A stretch of 64,000 nucleotides of DNA. Origin: Zoroaster sp. YZ-2022 (Eukaryota > Echinodermata > Asteroidea > Forcipulatida > Zoroasteridae). The notes below the pieces were generated by a model. That model searched no databases. It saw only the letters and a list, made by a program, of their open reading frames with translations, and was not told the DNA's origin. Location: the NCBI GenBank assembly GCA_029582265.1, contig CM055822.1, positions 39,523,058 to 39,587,057 of the forward strand, written 5' to 3'. This document shows, in pieces, positions 46,565 to 56,167 of the stretch. The position numbers and the translations under genes are program-made. Each line of letters begins with the position of its first letter. Position 1 is the first letter of the stretch.

Positions 46565-47169
46565 ATGGACGAAGTTGGAAAAATATTAAACGAAGAACCA
46601 GCATGCATAAACTCAAGCTCTGTCAGCTACTCTACTGCTTCAGCGCATGCTGGGGTAGACATTGAAAATAATCGCAACAATCGTTTGTTAGGTGTAGTTG
46701 CTGGAGAAAACTCAAAACTATTTTTTGGTAAAGAGTATTCTGTCAGTGAAATTGAAGCCTTAAATTTAGCAGACCAAGATAAAATATACACGCAATATGA
46801 AGCTAAATTAGGTCATGAAATGATATCTTCGTTAGGTAGCTCAATTTTAACTCTCTATGTAAGAGGATTAGAATCGAGTTTAAACTATATTGATTTGAGA
46901 TCGATGACAAAGCTGAATTAATTACAGATTTAGAAAAAGACCCATTAATTTCGAGCGCTCTTTCTACTATATTATGCGAAATATACTACAACTATGGAAG
47001 TATGTTAGCACCGATCGCAATGGGGCTAATTACAGCAAAACATTTAAAAAGAAAAGATTCTTGTTTAGATAATAAAGACGGTGGAGAGCAATGTATCAAC
47101 AGTGACCACCGGTGCGGCGACAGCAAGCACACCGTCGGTGGTGACGAAAGAACAAACGAAAACAAATAA
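46565..47169 (+). pseudogene. Polinton protein with C-terminal hydrophobic segment, frameshifted
   Basis: Starts MDEVGKILNEEPACINSS. The early part includes a patch (SASAHAGVD, around 46630-46665) made of the short dispersed repeat described in the findings. Conserved-looking middle KLFFGKEYSVSEIEALNLAD, then a frame change near 46905, after which it continues with LITDLEKDPLISSALSTILC and MLAPIAMGLITAKHLKRKDS, a membrane helix, to a stop at 47169. Function unknown. Confidence 0.5.
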
Positions 47170-47435
47170 AAATCCAAACAGAGTTGCAGCTGGTAAAAAA
47201 GTCGCGGAACTTAATAAAAAAGAATAAACAACATTTAAAAAAAACTAAATCCGTAGCTAGCGTAAGTAGAGATGAAAATTTAGCTGACAGCATGGACAAG
47301 CGAAGCTGGGGCAACAACGATAAATCAGCTGGAGTACCTAAATTATATATTGTGCTAGGTTTAATGGGTTTAGCCTATTACATTTTCATTTACCGCTCAG
47401 CAGCATGCGCAAGCGAAGCTGAAGCAAACGAGTGA
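47070..47435 (+). pseudogene. Polinton small membrane protein, frameshifted
   Basis: A first part without an ATG (STVTTGAATASTPSVVTKEQ, about 47090-47225) overlaps the previous gene and passes into frame 47184-47435 at an A-run near 47215. The second part contains the dispersed repeat read as SMDKRSWG (47289-47313), then a membrane helix PKLYIVLGLMGLAYYIFIY and a last repeat-derived tail ACASEAEANE. Gene limits are uncertain. Confidence 0.4.
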
Positions 47436-47442
47436 AAAAATA

Positions 47443-47628
47443 ATGGCTTTTGAGCACGAACCATCATCAGCATGTGTAAACTTTGCTGAAGCACCAGAAG
47501 CTGAGGCAAGCGAAGCTGAAATCGTTGAACCTGTTTCAGCAGGCTCTAATGGAGCAGACTTTGCTGGAGCAGCATGGACAAGCGAAGCTGGGACACATAC
47601 TGTTTTCGAAATGGAATACAACAAATAA
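47443..47628 (+). CDS. Polinton 61-residue acidic Ala/Glu-rich protein
   Basis: Intact short frame directly after the previous gene. Most of it (EAPEAEASEAEIVEP, NGADFAGAAWTSEAGTHT) is made of the short GC-rich repeat that also sits in neighbouring genes. It may therefore be a repeat-derived frame rather than an original gene. Confidence 0.35.
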   Translation: MAFEHEPSSACVNFAEAPEAEASEAEIVEPVSAGSNGADFAGAAWTSEAGTHTVFEMEYNK

Positions 47629-47640
47629 TAAAATAAAAAA

Positions 47641-47664
47641 ATATTGTCTATACTATAACATATG
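47641..47664 (+). promoter_or_regulatory. A/T-rich start box of a small Polinton gene
   Basis: ATTGTCTATACTATAACATATG ends at ATG 47662. Third example of the shared box. Confidence 0.5.
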
Positions 47665-47882
47665 TCTATGATAGATACAAAAGGAATCGTTAATTCAGCT
47701 TATCACGGAGCAGTAGTAGGAATTATAACCGTTCTTTATAGCATGATCGGTAAAAAAAAGTGTTAAAAATAAGTCCAGCTGATTTAGGAAAGCTAGATGT
47801 AAAAGACGCTCTAAAACTAACAGCAACAGTCGGGTTAGCGCTAATGATGCAAGATTGGTTAGTTCAACAATTTTACCGATAA
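47662..47882 (+). pseudogene. Polinton small conserved membrane protein, frameshifted
   Basis: MSMIDTKGIVNSAYHGAVVG with hydrophobic IITVLYSMIG, a frame change in an A8 run (about 47752-47759), then ISPADLGKLDVKDALKLTAT and GLALMMQDWLVQQFYR to a stop at 47882. Small proteins of this layout (helix, charged linker, second helix) are common in Polintons. Function unknown. The only break is in a homopolymer. Confidence 0.55.
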
Positions 47883-47955
47883 AAATTATGCCATATACCA
47901 TTTCTTCAACTTCAATAAATGGTTAAGCGCTACTTAAAAAAATGCATATATTTAT

Positions 47956-48056
47956 AAAATGGATAAACGTACGAGATTAAAATTAGAAAACGTATATTCT
48001 AATATTTATATAATAACAAAATGGATAAACGTACGAGATTAAAATTAGAAAACGTA
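47956..48056 (+). repeat. Duplicated integrase start (62-bp spacing)
   Basis: AATGGATAAACGTACGAGAT and the next 17 bases occur at 47957 and again at 48019. The first copy leads to an early stop; the second opens the integrase. A local tandem duplication that doubled the start codon region. Confidence 0.8.
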
Positions 48057-49086
48057 CATGTATATTATAGTTCAAAAGGATATTGGAAAGGACAATCAGC
48101 GATTAAAAAATTAGCTCAAGAAACTAAAGTTTCATTACCCATAGTTCGACAGTGGATAAAAAAGCAAGCACTGTGGCAAATTTATTTACAGTATCCCAAA
48201 TACATTCCTAGACCAACTAGCTCAAAGTCGAGTCTAGAAAAACCAAATGAAGTTCATCAAGCCGATTTATTGTTTCTTACTCACGATACGATCGGTAAAG
48301 GTAAAAATAAAATTACTTACAAATACAAGTTTTACCTTACAAATACGTGTTAACCGTTTCTGATGAAGCCAGCAGGTATAAAGAAGCGGAACCGTTAATC
48401 GATAAAACTGCAGCTCAAGTCGCTAACGCGTTTGAAAACATTTATAAACGTTCTCCATTAACTTGGCCAAACATTTTAAAAGTCGATCCTGGAAAAGAAG
48501 TTATGGGGAGTGTTAATACTAAATCCAAAGAAGTGAAGCCGGTAATCATAGAGCGCAAGGTATAGTAGAATGATTCAACAGAACTTTAGCCGAAAGATTG
48601 TTTTCTCATCAATACGCTAAAGAAATGCTTAATGATAATGAAAGAAATGTTGAATTGGTTAAAAGATTACCGTTGGTTATAAAAGCATTAAATAATGAAA
48701 AAACCAGACTCATAAATTTAAAACCTAGAGATGCTATAAAAATTACATTTGTCGAGCAAAATCCAGCTTTACCAGCGGCTCATCGTGCTTCAGCGCATGC
48801 TTCAGCAGAGTTTATGCATGCTGCTGTAGAAAAAAGAATTCCTTTAAACTCGTTAGTTAGATATTTATACGCACCCGGTGAAGCTGAAAAAGATACGAGA
48901 CGTCGTGCGACTGATCCTATATGGAGTATTAAAATTTATAACATTAATAAAACTATAAAATCTCAAAATCAACCCATCTTGTATTATTTAGAGCTACACC
49001 AGCAGCTTACGGAAGCTCACGCTGGCAAAGCTGCTCCTGCTCGTAGTTTTGTAAGAGAAGAATTACAAATTGTACCGAGATACTGA
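48021..49086 (+). pseudogene. Polinton retroviral-type integrase (DDE), broken
   Basis: The N-terminal part has a helix-turn-helix-like SAIKKLAQETKVSLPIVRQW. The catalytic core shows EVHQADLLFLTHD (first Asp), ILKVDPGKEVMG (second Asp), and GIVE directly followed by a TGA stop (catalytic Glu region, about 48568), then FNRTLAERLF. The C-terminal domain has NSLVRYLYAPGEAEKD, RRATDPIWSI and SFVREELQIVPRY. The frame changes near 48345 and again near 48500-48520, plus the TGA. Two Ala-rich stretches (about 48762-48835 and 48995-49046) interrupt conserved parts of the C-terminal region and look like short repeat insertions. It would catalyse insertion of the element; not functional now. Confidence 0.85.
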
Positions 49087-49094
49087 AAATCCAC

Positions 49095-49620
49095 CTAAAA
49101 AATTAGTTTAAAATGTTCGTAAGCTAAAGTTTGTATTTTATCGTCTAAAATATATTACTTTGTATCGAGACCGTCTATCGATTTTTTGTAAACGTCTGTA
49201 GTGAAAAGACGATGTTTCTTGTTTATAATAAAATTCATATGGTGATAAAGCGAGTCTGTTTCTTGAGATAAAACATATATATAGTTTTCGTGGTTAATTA
49301 TCTTTTCTAAAACTTGTTTTTTAACACCTATAGCTTTTTGTATTTCTATTTCTTTCGATAAAAGTATCGAGTACATTTTTTGCTCTTAAACCAACAAATT
49401 CACAAATAGCTACGCCCTTTGTCTCATCTTTAAATTTTCCAATCACTTTTTTATTCTCTTCAGAATATAAACAATGATCTTTAGGATAATTACAAAAATC
49501 ATATAAATTTTATCTTCTAATAAATCTTTATTAACATCTCTCGTTTCAATATAAACCATTAAACTGTCCGTATCCGTGTAAAGTAATTTTATCTTGTCAC
49601 CGTATTTCTTTGTTAAATGA
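49095..49620 (-). pseudogene. PolB: Polinton DNA polymerase B, C-terminal part (motif C)
   Basis: The minus strand encodes HLTKKYGDKIKLLYTDTDSL (motif C YTDTDS at 49560-49580), [20 protein letters not shown], and a last part [20 protein letters not shown]...SLYHHMNF. A frame change lies near 49500 and another near 49380. A stop at 49155-49157 is followed in frame by ILDDKIQTLAYEHFKLIF, the usual end of the family, so the stop is premature. It is the downstream part of the gene that continues beyond the piggyBac element at 52798. Confidence 0.85.
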
Positions 49621-49894
49621 ACCCTTTCGATCCCACGGGCTCTAAAAAGAGCCTTTGTTGTGATACGCTTCCTTCCCGTGGGCTCTAAAAGGTGCCGGGA
49701 ATCGGCATGCCCTTGACGACCACGGCGACTTAAATCACCATCTGAAAACGCTCGAGTGGTTTTTGGGGTTGGCGCCCTCTATTGACAGGAATGAAGTGTA
49801 TAAAAGTTTATGAAAAGAAAAGTGCGTCACTTTGCGGTTCCCGGTGCTAGCGTCCACTCGCTTCCACAACGGTCAGTTTAATTTAGTTGCAATC

Positions 49895-52266
49895 ATGATG
49901 GAAACGGACATAAATGATGGCATTTTGGCTGAGATTTTGGCAGACAGTGGCTCAGAATCAGATGACGAAGTAACGGATGACGACAGCACTATAGAAGAAC
50001 AAATTCCAGCGGAATTCCTTGAACTTGAAGAGGTAGGCCAAAATCACAGTAAAAATGAATAACTAATATTAATAACAGTTAACGTTACTCTTCCTGGCCC
50101 AATGCAAATTAACGTAATTCACTTATTTTCCTAGGCTATAGCGTAAATAGCGTTACAACTGTTGGAGTTGAGTAATGTACATTTAGAAAATGGATCCCTT
50201 TAATAGGATTGACCAAATCCCCACCCCCTGGACTGGGTCAAAAAAGTCAAGTGAAAATGTACAATTATTAGTAGTTTGTTGGGAATGTTGGGGTAATATT
50301 TGTATTCATTGAAACAGCAAGTTGATGTATAGATATAGCATAGAAATGTTAACATTCACCCATAGCCGGTCGTGCTGTTTAGCGTTAACAGGCTGAAAAT
50401 GCACTCTTAGTCTCAAGCTTCCATATAAGTCATATAACACAAGAAGTTGTGGGAATTCACTTTCACAATCCCACATTAAAACACAAATTTATCGGCAACG
50501 AGTTTTGGAGAGATGGATGGAAGTATATTTCTTTTCTCAGCACAATATTCATTTTGCGCATGACCCCCTGTGGCCTGTGTGCACATGCAGCAAAGTAGCA
50601 TTGAGATATTGTATTTACAAATGTATGACCGAGATTAATCCTCCTTTGCCTTGTTTTTCTGTTGCAGCCTACCTACCAAGGTGATAGCCGACCGAGATCA
50701 AGGAGGACGACAGGAAAGTTAGATTTCCGATCTGGTTGGGAACGACGAGACCATTACGAGTGTGGGACTGTGCAGTTCACTGGAAATTCTGGCCCCACCG
50801 GCGACTTTGCCACACTGTCGGCAGTAGAGATCTTCAAGCTGTATTTGTGTCAACTTGTGTGGAATATGCTCGTCGACGAGACTAATCGCTATGCGCAGCA
50901 AACAATAGAATCAATTCCTGATGAACAATTCTCCTGGCACCCAACCAACATTCCAGAAATGATGGCATTTGTGGCACTTCTCATTGCTATGGGCATAAAC
51001 AAATCCTCTCAATACAAGATGTACTGGTCGACATCTGAAATTCTTCACATCCCATTCTATCCGTCGATCATGTCCCGTAATCGGTTCAGTTCAATTCTTC
51101 GGTTCCTCCACATCTCAAATAACCAAATTCCTCGTAGAGCCTTGGCTAAATGGGACAAACTTTCCAAAGTTCGGCCCTTGATAGAAGTCCTCGTCCAGAA
51201 GTTTCTCAACCTGTATAACCCTGCGCAGAATCTGTCTCCAGACGAGAGTATGTTGAAATTCAAGGGACGCTTGAGTTTTGTTCAGTACGTGCCTAACAAA
51301 CCTATCAAACAGGGTATTAAAGCCTTCTCCCTGAACGAGTCCAAAACAGGATACACGTGTGCTTGGAAACTGTACACAGGAGCCGACGACACCCAAACTG
51401 TTTGTGATGCAGACGTAGATTTCAATTCATCAGACTGCCATCCACCAAACCCAACAGTTGCAGTAAAAGTCATCATTGATCTGGTCCATGGACTTGAGAA
51501 TAAGGGACACGTAATATATTGTGATAATTACTATACTAGCCCAGCTCTTGTAGCTAAACTTGCTAAACTAGGATTCGGATGTTGTGGAACTGTTCGTTAC
51601 ACTGCACAGGGAATACCCCAGGCCGCAAACCCCCAAAAACATAAAATGAAGAAAGGAGATGACCCATTTTTTGGGGTGAAAGGTGGGCAATTGTGTATCG
51701 TTTGGCAAGACAAAAAATCTGTAACACTTTTAACTAATGTAGGCAACACTGATTTGTCTAAAAAGCAAATTCGGTGTAATAAAAGCACAAGTGGATTTTG
51801 TGATGTTATGAAGCCCAATTGTATTGAAGATTACAACAAAAACATGGGTGGAACTGATCTTGCCAACCAATGTTTTCAGTACTACAATCATACACACAGA
51901 AGCTTGAAATGGTGGAAAAGAGTTTTTTTCTATATGCTGAATATCTGTATTGTCAATAGCAGAGTAATATTCACCAGCATAGCAGGGAACAAAAATGTCA
52001 GTAATCTTGATTTTCGTATAGGGATTGTACAGGGCTTGCTGTTGGGTTTGGAACGTAACGCAACAAGTCAATTGAGATACCATATTCCTATTGAGTTGAC
52101 AGGGCAACAGCACTATCCTGGCAAAACCCCCAATGGAAAGAAACGCGACTGCATTGTTTGCAGTAACCGAAAATTAGGCAGGCGAAAACAAACAAAGATG
52201 ATCTGTAAACAATGTACTCAACCTATGTGCATAGTTCCTTGCTTTGAGAAATACCACATCACTTGA
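49895..52266 (+). CDS. piggyBac transposase (two exons)
   Basis: Exon 1 is 49895-50032 (MMETDINDGILAEILADSGS, acidic N terminus; donor GTAGGC). Exon 2 is 50668-52266 (acceptor TTCTGTTGCAG); the junction is phase 0 and gives 578 residues, normal for the family. The DDE/DDD transposase domain has DESMLKFKGRLSFVQYVPNK (first Asp), HVIYCDNYYTSP (second Asp) and NMGGTDLANQCFQYY (third Asp). The C terminus is a cysteine-rich zinc-binding finger (CIVCSNRK...CKQCTQPMCIVPC). No stop or frameshift, so it could be active. The cut-and-paste enzyme acts on TTAA sites. Confidence 0.9.
50033..50667 (+). other. Intron of the piggyBac transposase
   Basis: 635 bp, begins GTAGGC and ends CTGTTGCAG with a pyrimidine-rich tract (TTGTTTTTCTG). 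No other feature recognised. Confidence 0.7.
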
Positions 52267-52293
52267 TTGTAAATCTATACTATTTGCCTTCAA

Positions 52294-52381
52294 ACCCCCC
52301 CCCCCGTTCAATGTTGGGAAAGGTCAGACAAGCCGCAGATTACAGTCCAAACCAACATTGAATTGGGGGGTGGGGGGGGGG
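52294..52381 (+). repeat. Hairpin after the transposase stop codon
   Basis: A run of C followed by GTTCAATGTTGG is mirrored by CCAACATTGAATTGGGGGG and a run of G, giving a long imperfect stem with a loop of about 33 bases. It starts 28 bp after the stop codon, so it lies in the 3' untranslated region. Confidence 0.7.
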
Positions 52382-52790
52382 TTGTTAGCATGGATTGTGA
52401 TGTATTTACACTGAATACAAGTAAATGGTTCATTTCCAAGTACAAAACAAACAAAAAATCCCAAAAAATCTCATCCAAGTTGTTTTTCACATGGGAACAA
52501 AACATCTTATACCTGTACCGCATTTGCATGAAATATCACCCATTTGTATTACTTTAGTGTAAATACTGATCTAATTATTTCGCTTTTGCACAATGTTTTC
52601 CTCCCTTTTTGTATACTCATTTTTACCATCATTTTTACATACAAATGAGAAATATAAAAAAAGTGTCTATTCCTGCCGTGTGAGGGCGCACTTCAATGAA
52701 ATTGTGAAACATCCACTGGTGCTGAAGTGACATTGGGCTCCTAATTACTGTGGTAAAGAAGGGTTCTCGCTGACATAACTGGCTGGTAAT
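52382..52790. other. piggyBac 3' region, no gene
   Basis: Non-coding right part of the element, A/T-rich with a possible AATATAAAA near 52651. No structure beyond the terminal sequence recognised. Confidence 0.5.
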
Positions 52791-52797
52791 GAAAGGG

Positions 52798-55267
52798 TTA
52801 AATGATTGTAATAAAAATCGTACATGAACAATTTAGCTAATTCTAAAATACACATTCCTACGTAAATAGGACGGTTAAGTACGAGATTTGTTTTGTACAT
52901 ATGAATCGCTGCCAAGTCAAAGCCTTCAAAGATCCTTTGCTCAGCAAAATTCGGCTTTGCTATTTTTTTAAGCATACGTTTTTCCTCTAATTTATCGTTT
53001 AATCTCACGAGATGCACGTTAACGCGATTTCACAACATTTTCCATCATTTTTCCAAAAACTTAATTATTCATCAGTTTGTACAAGTCTTTCTCAAAAGTT
53101 GACGTTGCATTTTTCTTAATTGAGTATTTAAATCGATGTATGATTTCTTCCATGGTGATTCATCAAATTCTAAAACTCGATGAATTTTAGTCAGTTTCAT
53201 ACCGAGTTGTAAATATTTTTCTAAATTGCGATAATGAATGACGTACTTTGTTTTGTTGCCTAAAGTGGCGATTAATTTTTTAACGTTTGGAGCGGGTTTG
53301 TCACCCAACCTCAATTGTTGATACGGTGACATCTGTTCTTTCGATATCTTTAATTTCTCTGGTGCGAGTGGATAATCGTTATGATAATCGTGTAAATTAG
53401 ATGGATATTCCAAATCAACTTCTAAAATACGCCCTCTTCCATATTTTAATCCTTTTTTAAAATATATTGTTATATATTTTTTATCATAAAGATTACTAAT
53501 TTGTTCTTGAGTCAACCATTTAAAATTACCAGTTGGTAAAGGTTGACTCGTCGCATGACCGTATAAATTATTCGCGTCTAAATTTAAAATGTAACTCGCT
53601 GGTTTTGATGGATCGTAACCATCACAATAATGATTGTTTGCTTTCGAGTATCTATTGCTCACCATAACTATTCCTCCTCTTAAACCTTTTTCTATAAATA
53701 AATACATGTCGATATCAGTCAACAACTCTAGACGAACTTTTGAATGTTTTAATAAAGCGTCCAAACTTAAACCCGGACTCGTATAATAATGAGCTGGATC
53801 TAAAGAGTATCGTTTCATGCAAGTATCGCGAAAATTTTCAAAAACGTCCGCTAATAACAAAGTATCGGTACGCACGTATAAATCGTGATAATCACCGAGA
53901 GTTTTACAGTCAAACCTTCTCTGCATGTTCGTATTCTTTATCTGTAATACCTTCCACATTTAAACTACTATAAAATTGTTCTTGTTCAGAAAGTTGAGTT
54001 TCGTCAAACCGTTCAAAACTATCCATGTATTCGTAAGGATAAATACCCTTTAGTTTTAAAACATTAAATTTTTCTAAATCGGGTTCGTGTAATTTTGTGA
54101 TGCGAAAAGATTTACTCGAATCAACAATTTCATCGAGCGAAGAAGGTAAACATTGTAAACTATAGAGAAATCGTAGTTGCTCGTTTGAAAAAGAAATGTA
54201 CTTTTCAATATTATTCGCGATACACGTTAGTTTTCCTTTTGTTTGACTCATTCCTTGCATGATAAGATGAGAGTCGTATCCTCGTAAATTATGAATAAAA
54301 ACAGGTATAAATGTTTTGCCCGGCACTAGTTTCAGTTGCAAATTACATCTATGATGCGCTGCGCCTCTATATTTTCCAGTTATGTGACAATGATCTCTAA
54401 CTTTAAATTTCTTAAAATTTTCTATTTTGTATTGTATAATTTGTTCTAATTCTTTTTGTAATTGTTCTCGTTTAAATTCTTCTATTTTTTCTTGTAATTC
54501 ATTTCCTCGTTTAAATTCTTCTATTTTTTCTTTTGTATCCTCTTCGTCTTCTAATTCTTCTAATTTATATCGTTCAAATTCTTCTATTTGTTTTCGTTTA
54601 AATTCTTCTATTATTTTTAGTTTATATTTTTCACGTAATTCTTCTTTCTGAAAATGTAATTCCTTTAAACGTTCTTTTCTACAAATCCAACAACAATTGG
54701 GGTTGTTAGGGTCGTGCCAATAATAATGTTCACATATCCAACACTGTTTTACATTTTTGAAATCTTCTTCATCTTTTTTTGTCATAATCATTTCTTTAGG
54801 GTTTGCAAATATCTCGTTCATCTGTTCTACTTCATCCGCCATGTTATTTAAAAAAGTGTTGCACGACATCTTCACCCCTCTATGTAAACAATGAAAAATG
54901 TTTACCGTCGCGTCGAACGATAATGTACGAATAACCGCACGGAATGTGTTCTTCTTTGGCATAAGTTTTGGCACCTAGATTTTTACACTTTGGTGGAACT
55001 AAAATTGATTCAAAGTCTGAGTATATAGTAAAAGGAACTTTCATCTTTTTATGAAAATTAAAAATGTTTAATGTATCGTTTTTACCCTTTATCGGCAGTG
55101 TATTTCATCGCTCTACCACCTACACCTCTACACTCTTTAAGGTGATCTAAAAATATATCTTCTCTACTAATATATTGTAAGCAACGATCGCAAAAGTGTT
55201 TTTTAGCTTTATGCTTTGTTTGAAAACATGCCTCCTTTGGTGTACAAATACATGTAAACGTTAACAA
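52798..55267 (-). pseudogene. PolB: Polinton protein-primed DNA polymerase B, main part
   Basis: Motifs in order on the minus strand: a zinc-binding HFCDRCLQYISREDIF near the break at 55218; exonuclease I PFTIYSDFESIL (55000-55025 core); CWICEHYYWHDP...CWIC and VRDHCHITGKYRGAAH; exonuclease II FIHNLRGYDSHLI (about 54265-54300); exonuclease III YVRTDTLLLADVFENF (about 53831-53893); motif A LDANNLYGHA (about 53553-53588); motif B FEKDLYKLMNN directly before a stop (53061-53063); then KTNLVLNRPIYVGMCILEL and MYDFYYNHL up to the piggyBac element. Frame changes near 54850, 53935 and 53105. About 110 residues of Lys/Glu-rich coiled coil (54430-54720) are inserted in the zinc-binding region. The N terminus is lost at the arm junction. 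Confidence 0.9.
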
Positions 55268-55559
55268 AATTGACCTTTATAATACAGAGGATACCATATT
55301 TAATTCGATCTTTATTAAAGTATAACATCTTGGTGACAAAATATTGTATTTACGGAAAGTTATTTCTGAAATAAAACCGTAAAAATTGCTACAAAAGTGT
55401 CTTTAATAACCCAATTTACAAAAGAAAGCCTATAATAATTGATCACACGAGCCCACGCATGGCCGGTGCATCACGCAGCTACAGCGGCCTCACACGTGAC
55501 TGTGTAATGGAGTGACTACCATCATCAGAAGACAATAATCACTGCTGCGTGCGTAATCA

Positions 55560-55945
55560 GAGCGCATGCGTATAGCAAGTTGACTTTAATGTTCATGTCA
55601 CATGTACAAAACACGTGTTGAATAAATGTCATTGGTCAAAGGCGATGTGGGCGGAACTAACTCGTTGTGGGAAAACGATTCATGTGCTTGCGCCTTGCCG
55701 CGCCCCTGCTTTCTAAATAAGATATCCCGTACGCCATGTTGGCTTTGGATCAGAGCGCATGCGTATAGCAAGTTGACTTTAATGTTCATGTCACAAAACA
55801 CGTGTTGAATAAATGTCATTGGTCAAAGTCGATGTGGGCGGAACTAACCCGTTGTGGAAAAACGATTCATGTGCTTGCGCCTTGCCGCGCCCCTGCCTTC
55901 TAAATAAGAATATCCAGTACGCCATGTTGGCTTTGGATAAGGACA
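55560..55945. repeat. Tandem promoter-like cassettes (right arm)
   Basis: Mirror of 32148-32540: two units with GCGCATGCGTATAG, ATTGGTC, GGGCGGAACTAAC and CGCCATGTTGGCTTTGG. Both are kept in both arms with only scattered changes. Confidence 0.5.
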
Positions 55946-56167
55946 TGATTTTGCGTACTAAAATAATATTTGATATTATGAAACTAACAAACTGCCAAAA
56001 ATTAACGAATCTAAAATCAGAACTTGAATATTAAGATGTTTCTATCACAATGAACTTTATGTAAATAAACCTGTCAATAAACCTTGTTTCTTGAAAGAAT
56101 GAATTTTACCAATTTGGGCCCCTTTTTCTCAAAATGGGACCAAACTTGACTATTCCCTGTTAAACGT

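Larger units (their letters stand above)
49621..52797 (+). mobile_element. piggyBac transposable element, apparently intact
   Basis: Ends are CCCTTTCGATCC (49622) and GGTAATGAAAGGG (to 52797), the piggyBac terminal pattern, with a TTAA right flank at 52798-52801. The longest direct flanking repeat is TTAAATGA (49613-49620 and 52798-52805). Subterminal direct repeats CGGGCTCTAAAA (about 49637) and TGGGCTCTAAAA (about 49679) lie near the left end. It contains a two-exon transposase. It splits the Polinton polymerase gene between motifs B and C and is undamaged, so it arrived later than most of the decay around it. Confidence 0.9.
40793..55217. mobile_element. Decayed Polinton/Maverick virus-like element (partial)
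   Basis: Gene set and arrangement fit the Polinton/Maverick-adintovirus group: major capsid, packaging ATPase, integrase, protein-primed DNA polymerase B, and many small membrane or charged proteins. Gene order is (+) unassigned conserved gene, (-) five small genes, (+) capsid, (+) ATPase, 22-bp tandem array, (+) small genes, (+) integrase, (-) polymerase. Not seen are terminal inverted repeats, an adenain-like protease and the N-terminal part of the polymerase. The left end lies at or beyond the gap; the right end is cut at about 55218 where the inverted-repeat arm begins. Nearly every long gene has stops or frameshifts, so it is a fossil. Confidence 0.9.

Noticed and set aside
46992..47317. 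Minus-strand frames opposite the small Polinton genes
   Set aside because: The plus strand has shared start boxes and membrane segments; the minus frames are antisense with no family resemblance.
50719..52113. Minus-strand open frames inside the piggyBac transposase
   Set aside because: Shadows of the intact plus-strand transposase.
40793..55217. Bacterial operon or prophage
   Set aside because: Gene families (Polinton capsid, integrase, PolB), surrounding introns, SINEs and LINEs all indicate a eukaryotic element.
55082..55267. MLTFTCICTPK... as the true polymerase start
   Set aside because: The first 15 or so codons lie in the arm sequence, which exists in the left arm without a polymerase; the native N terminus is missing.
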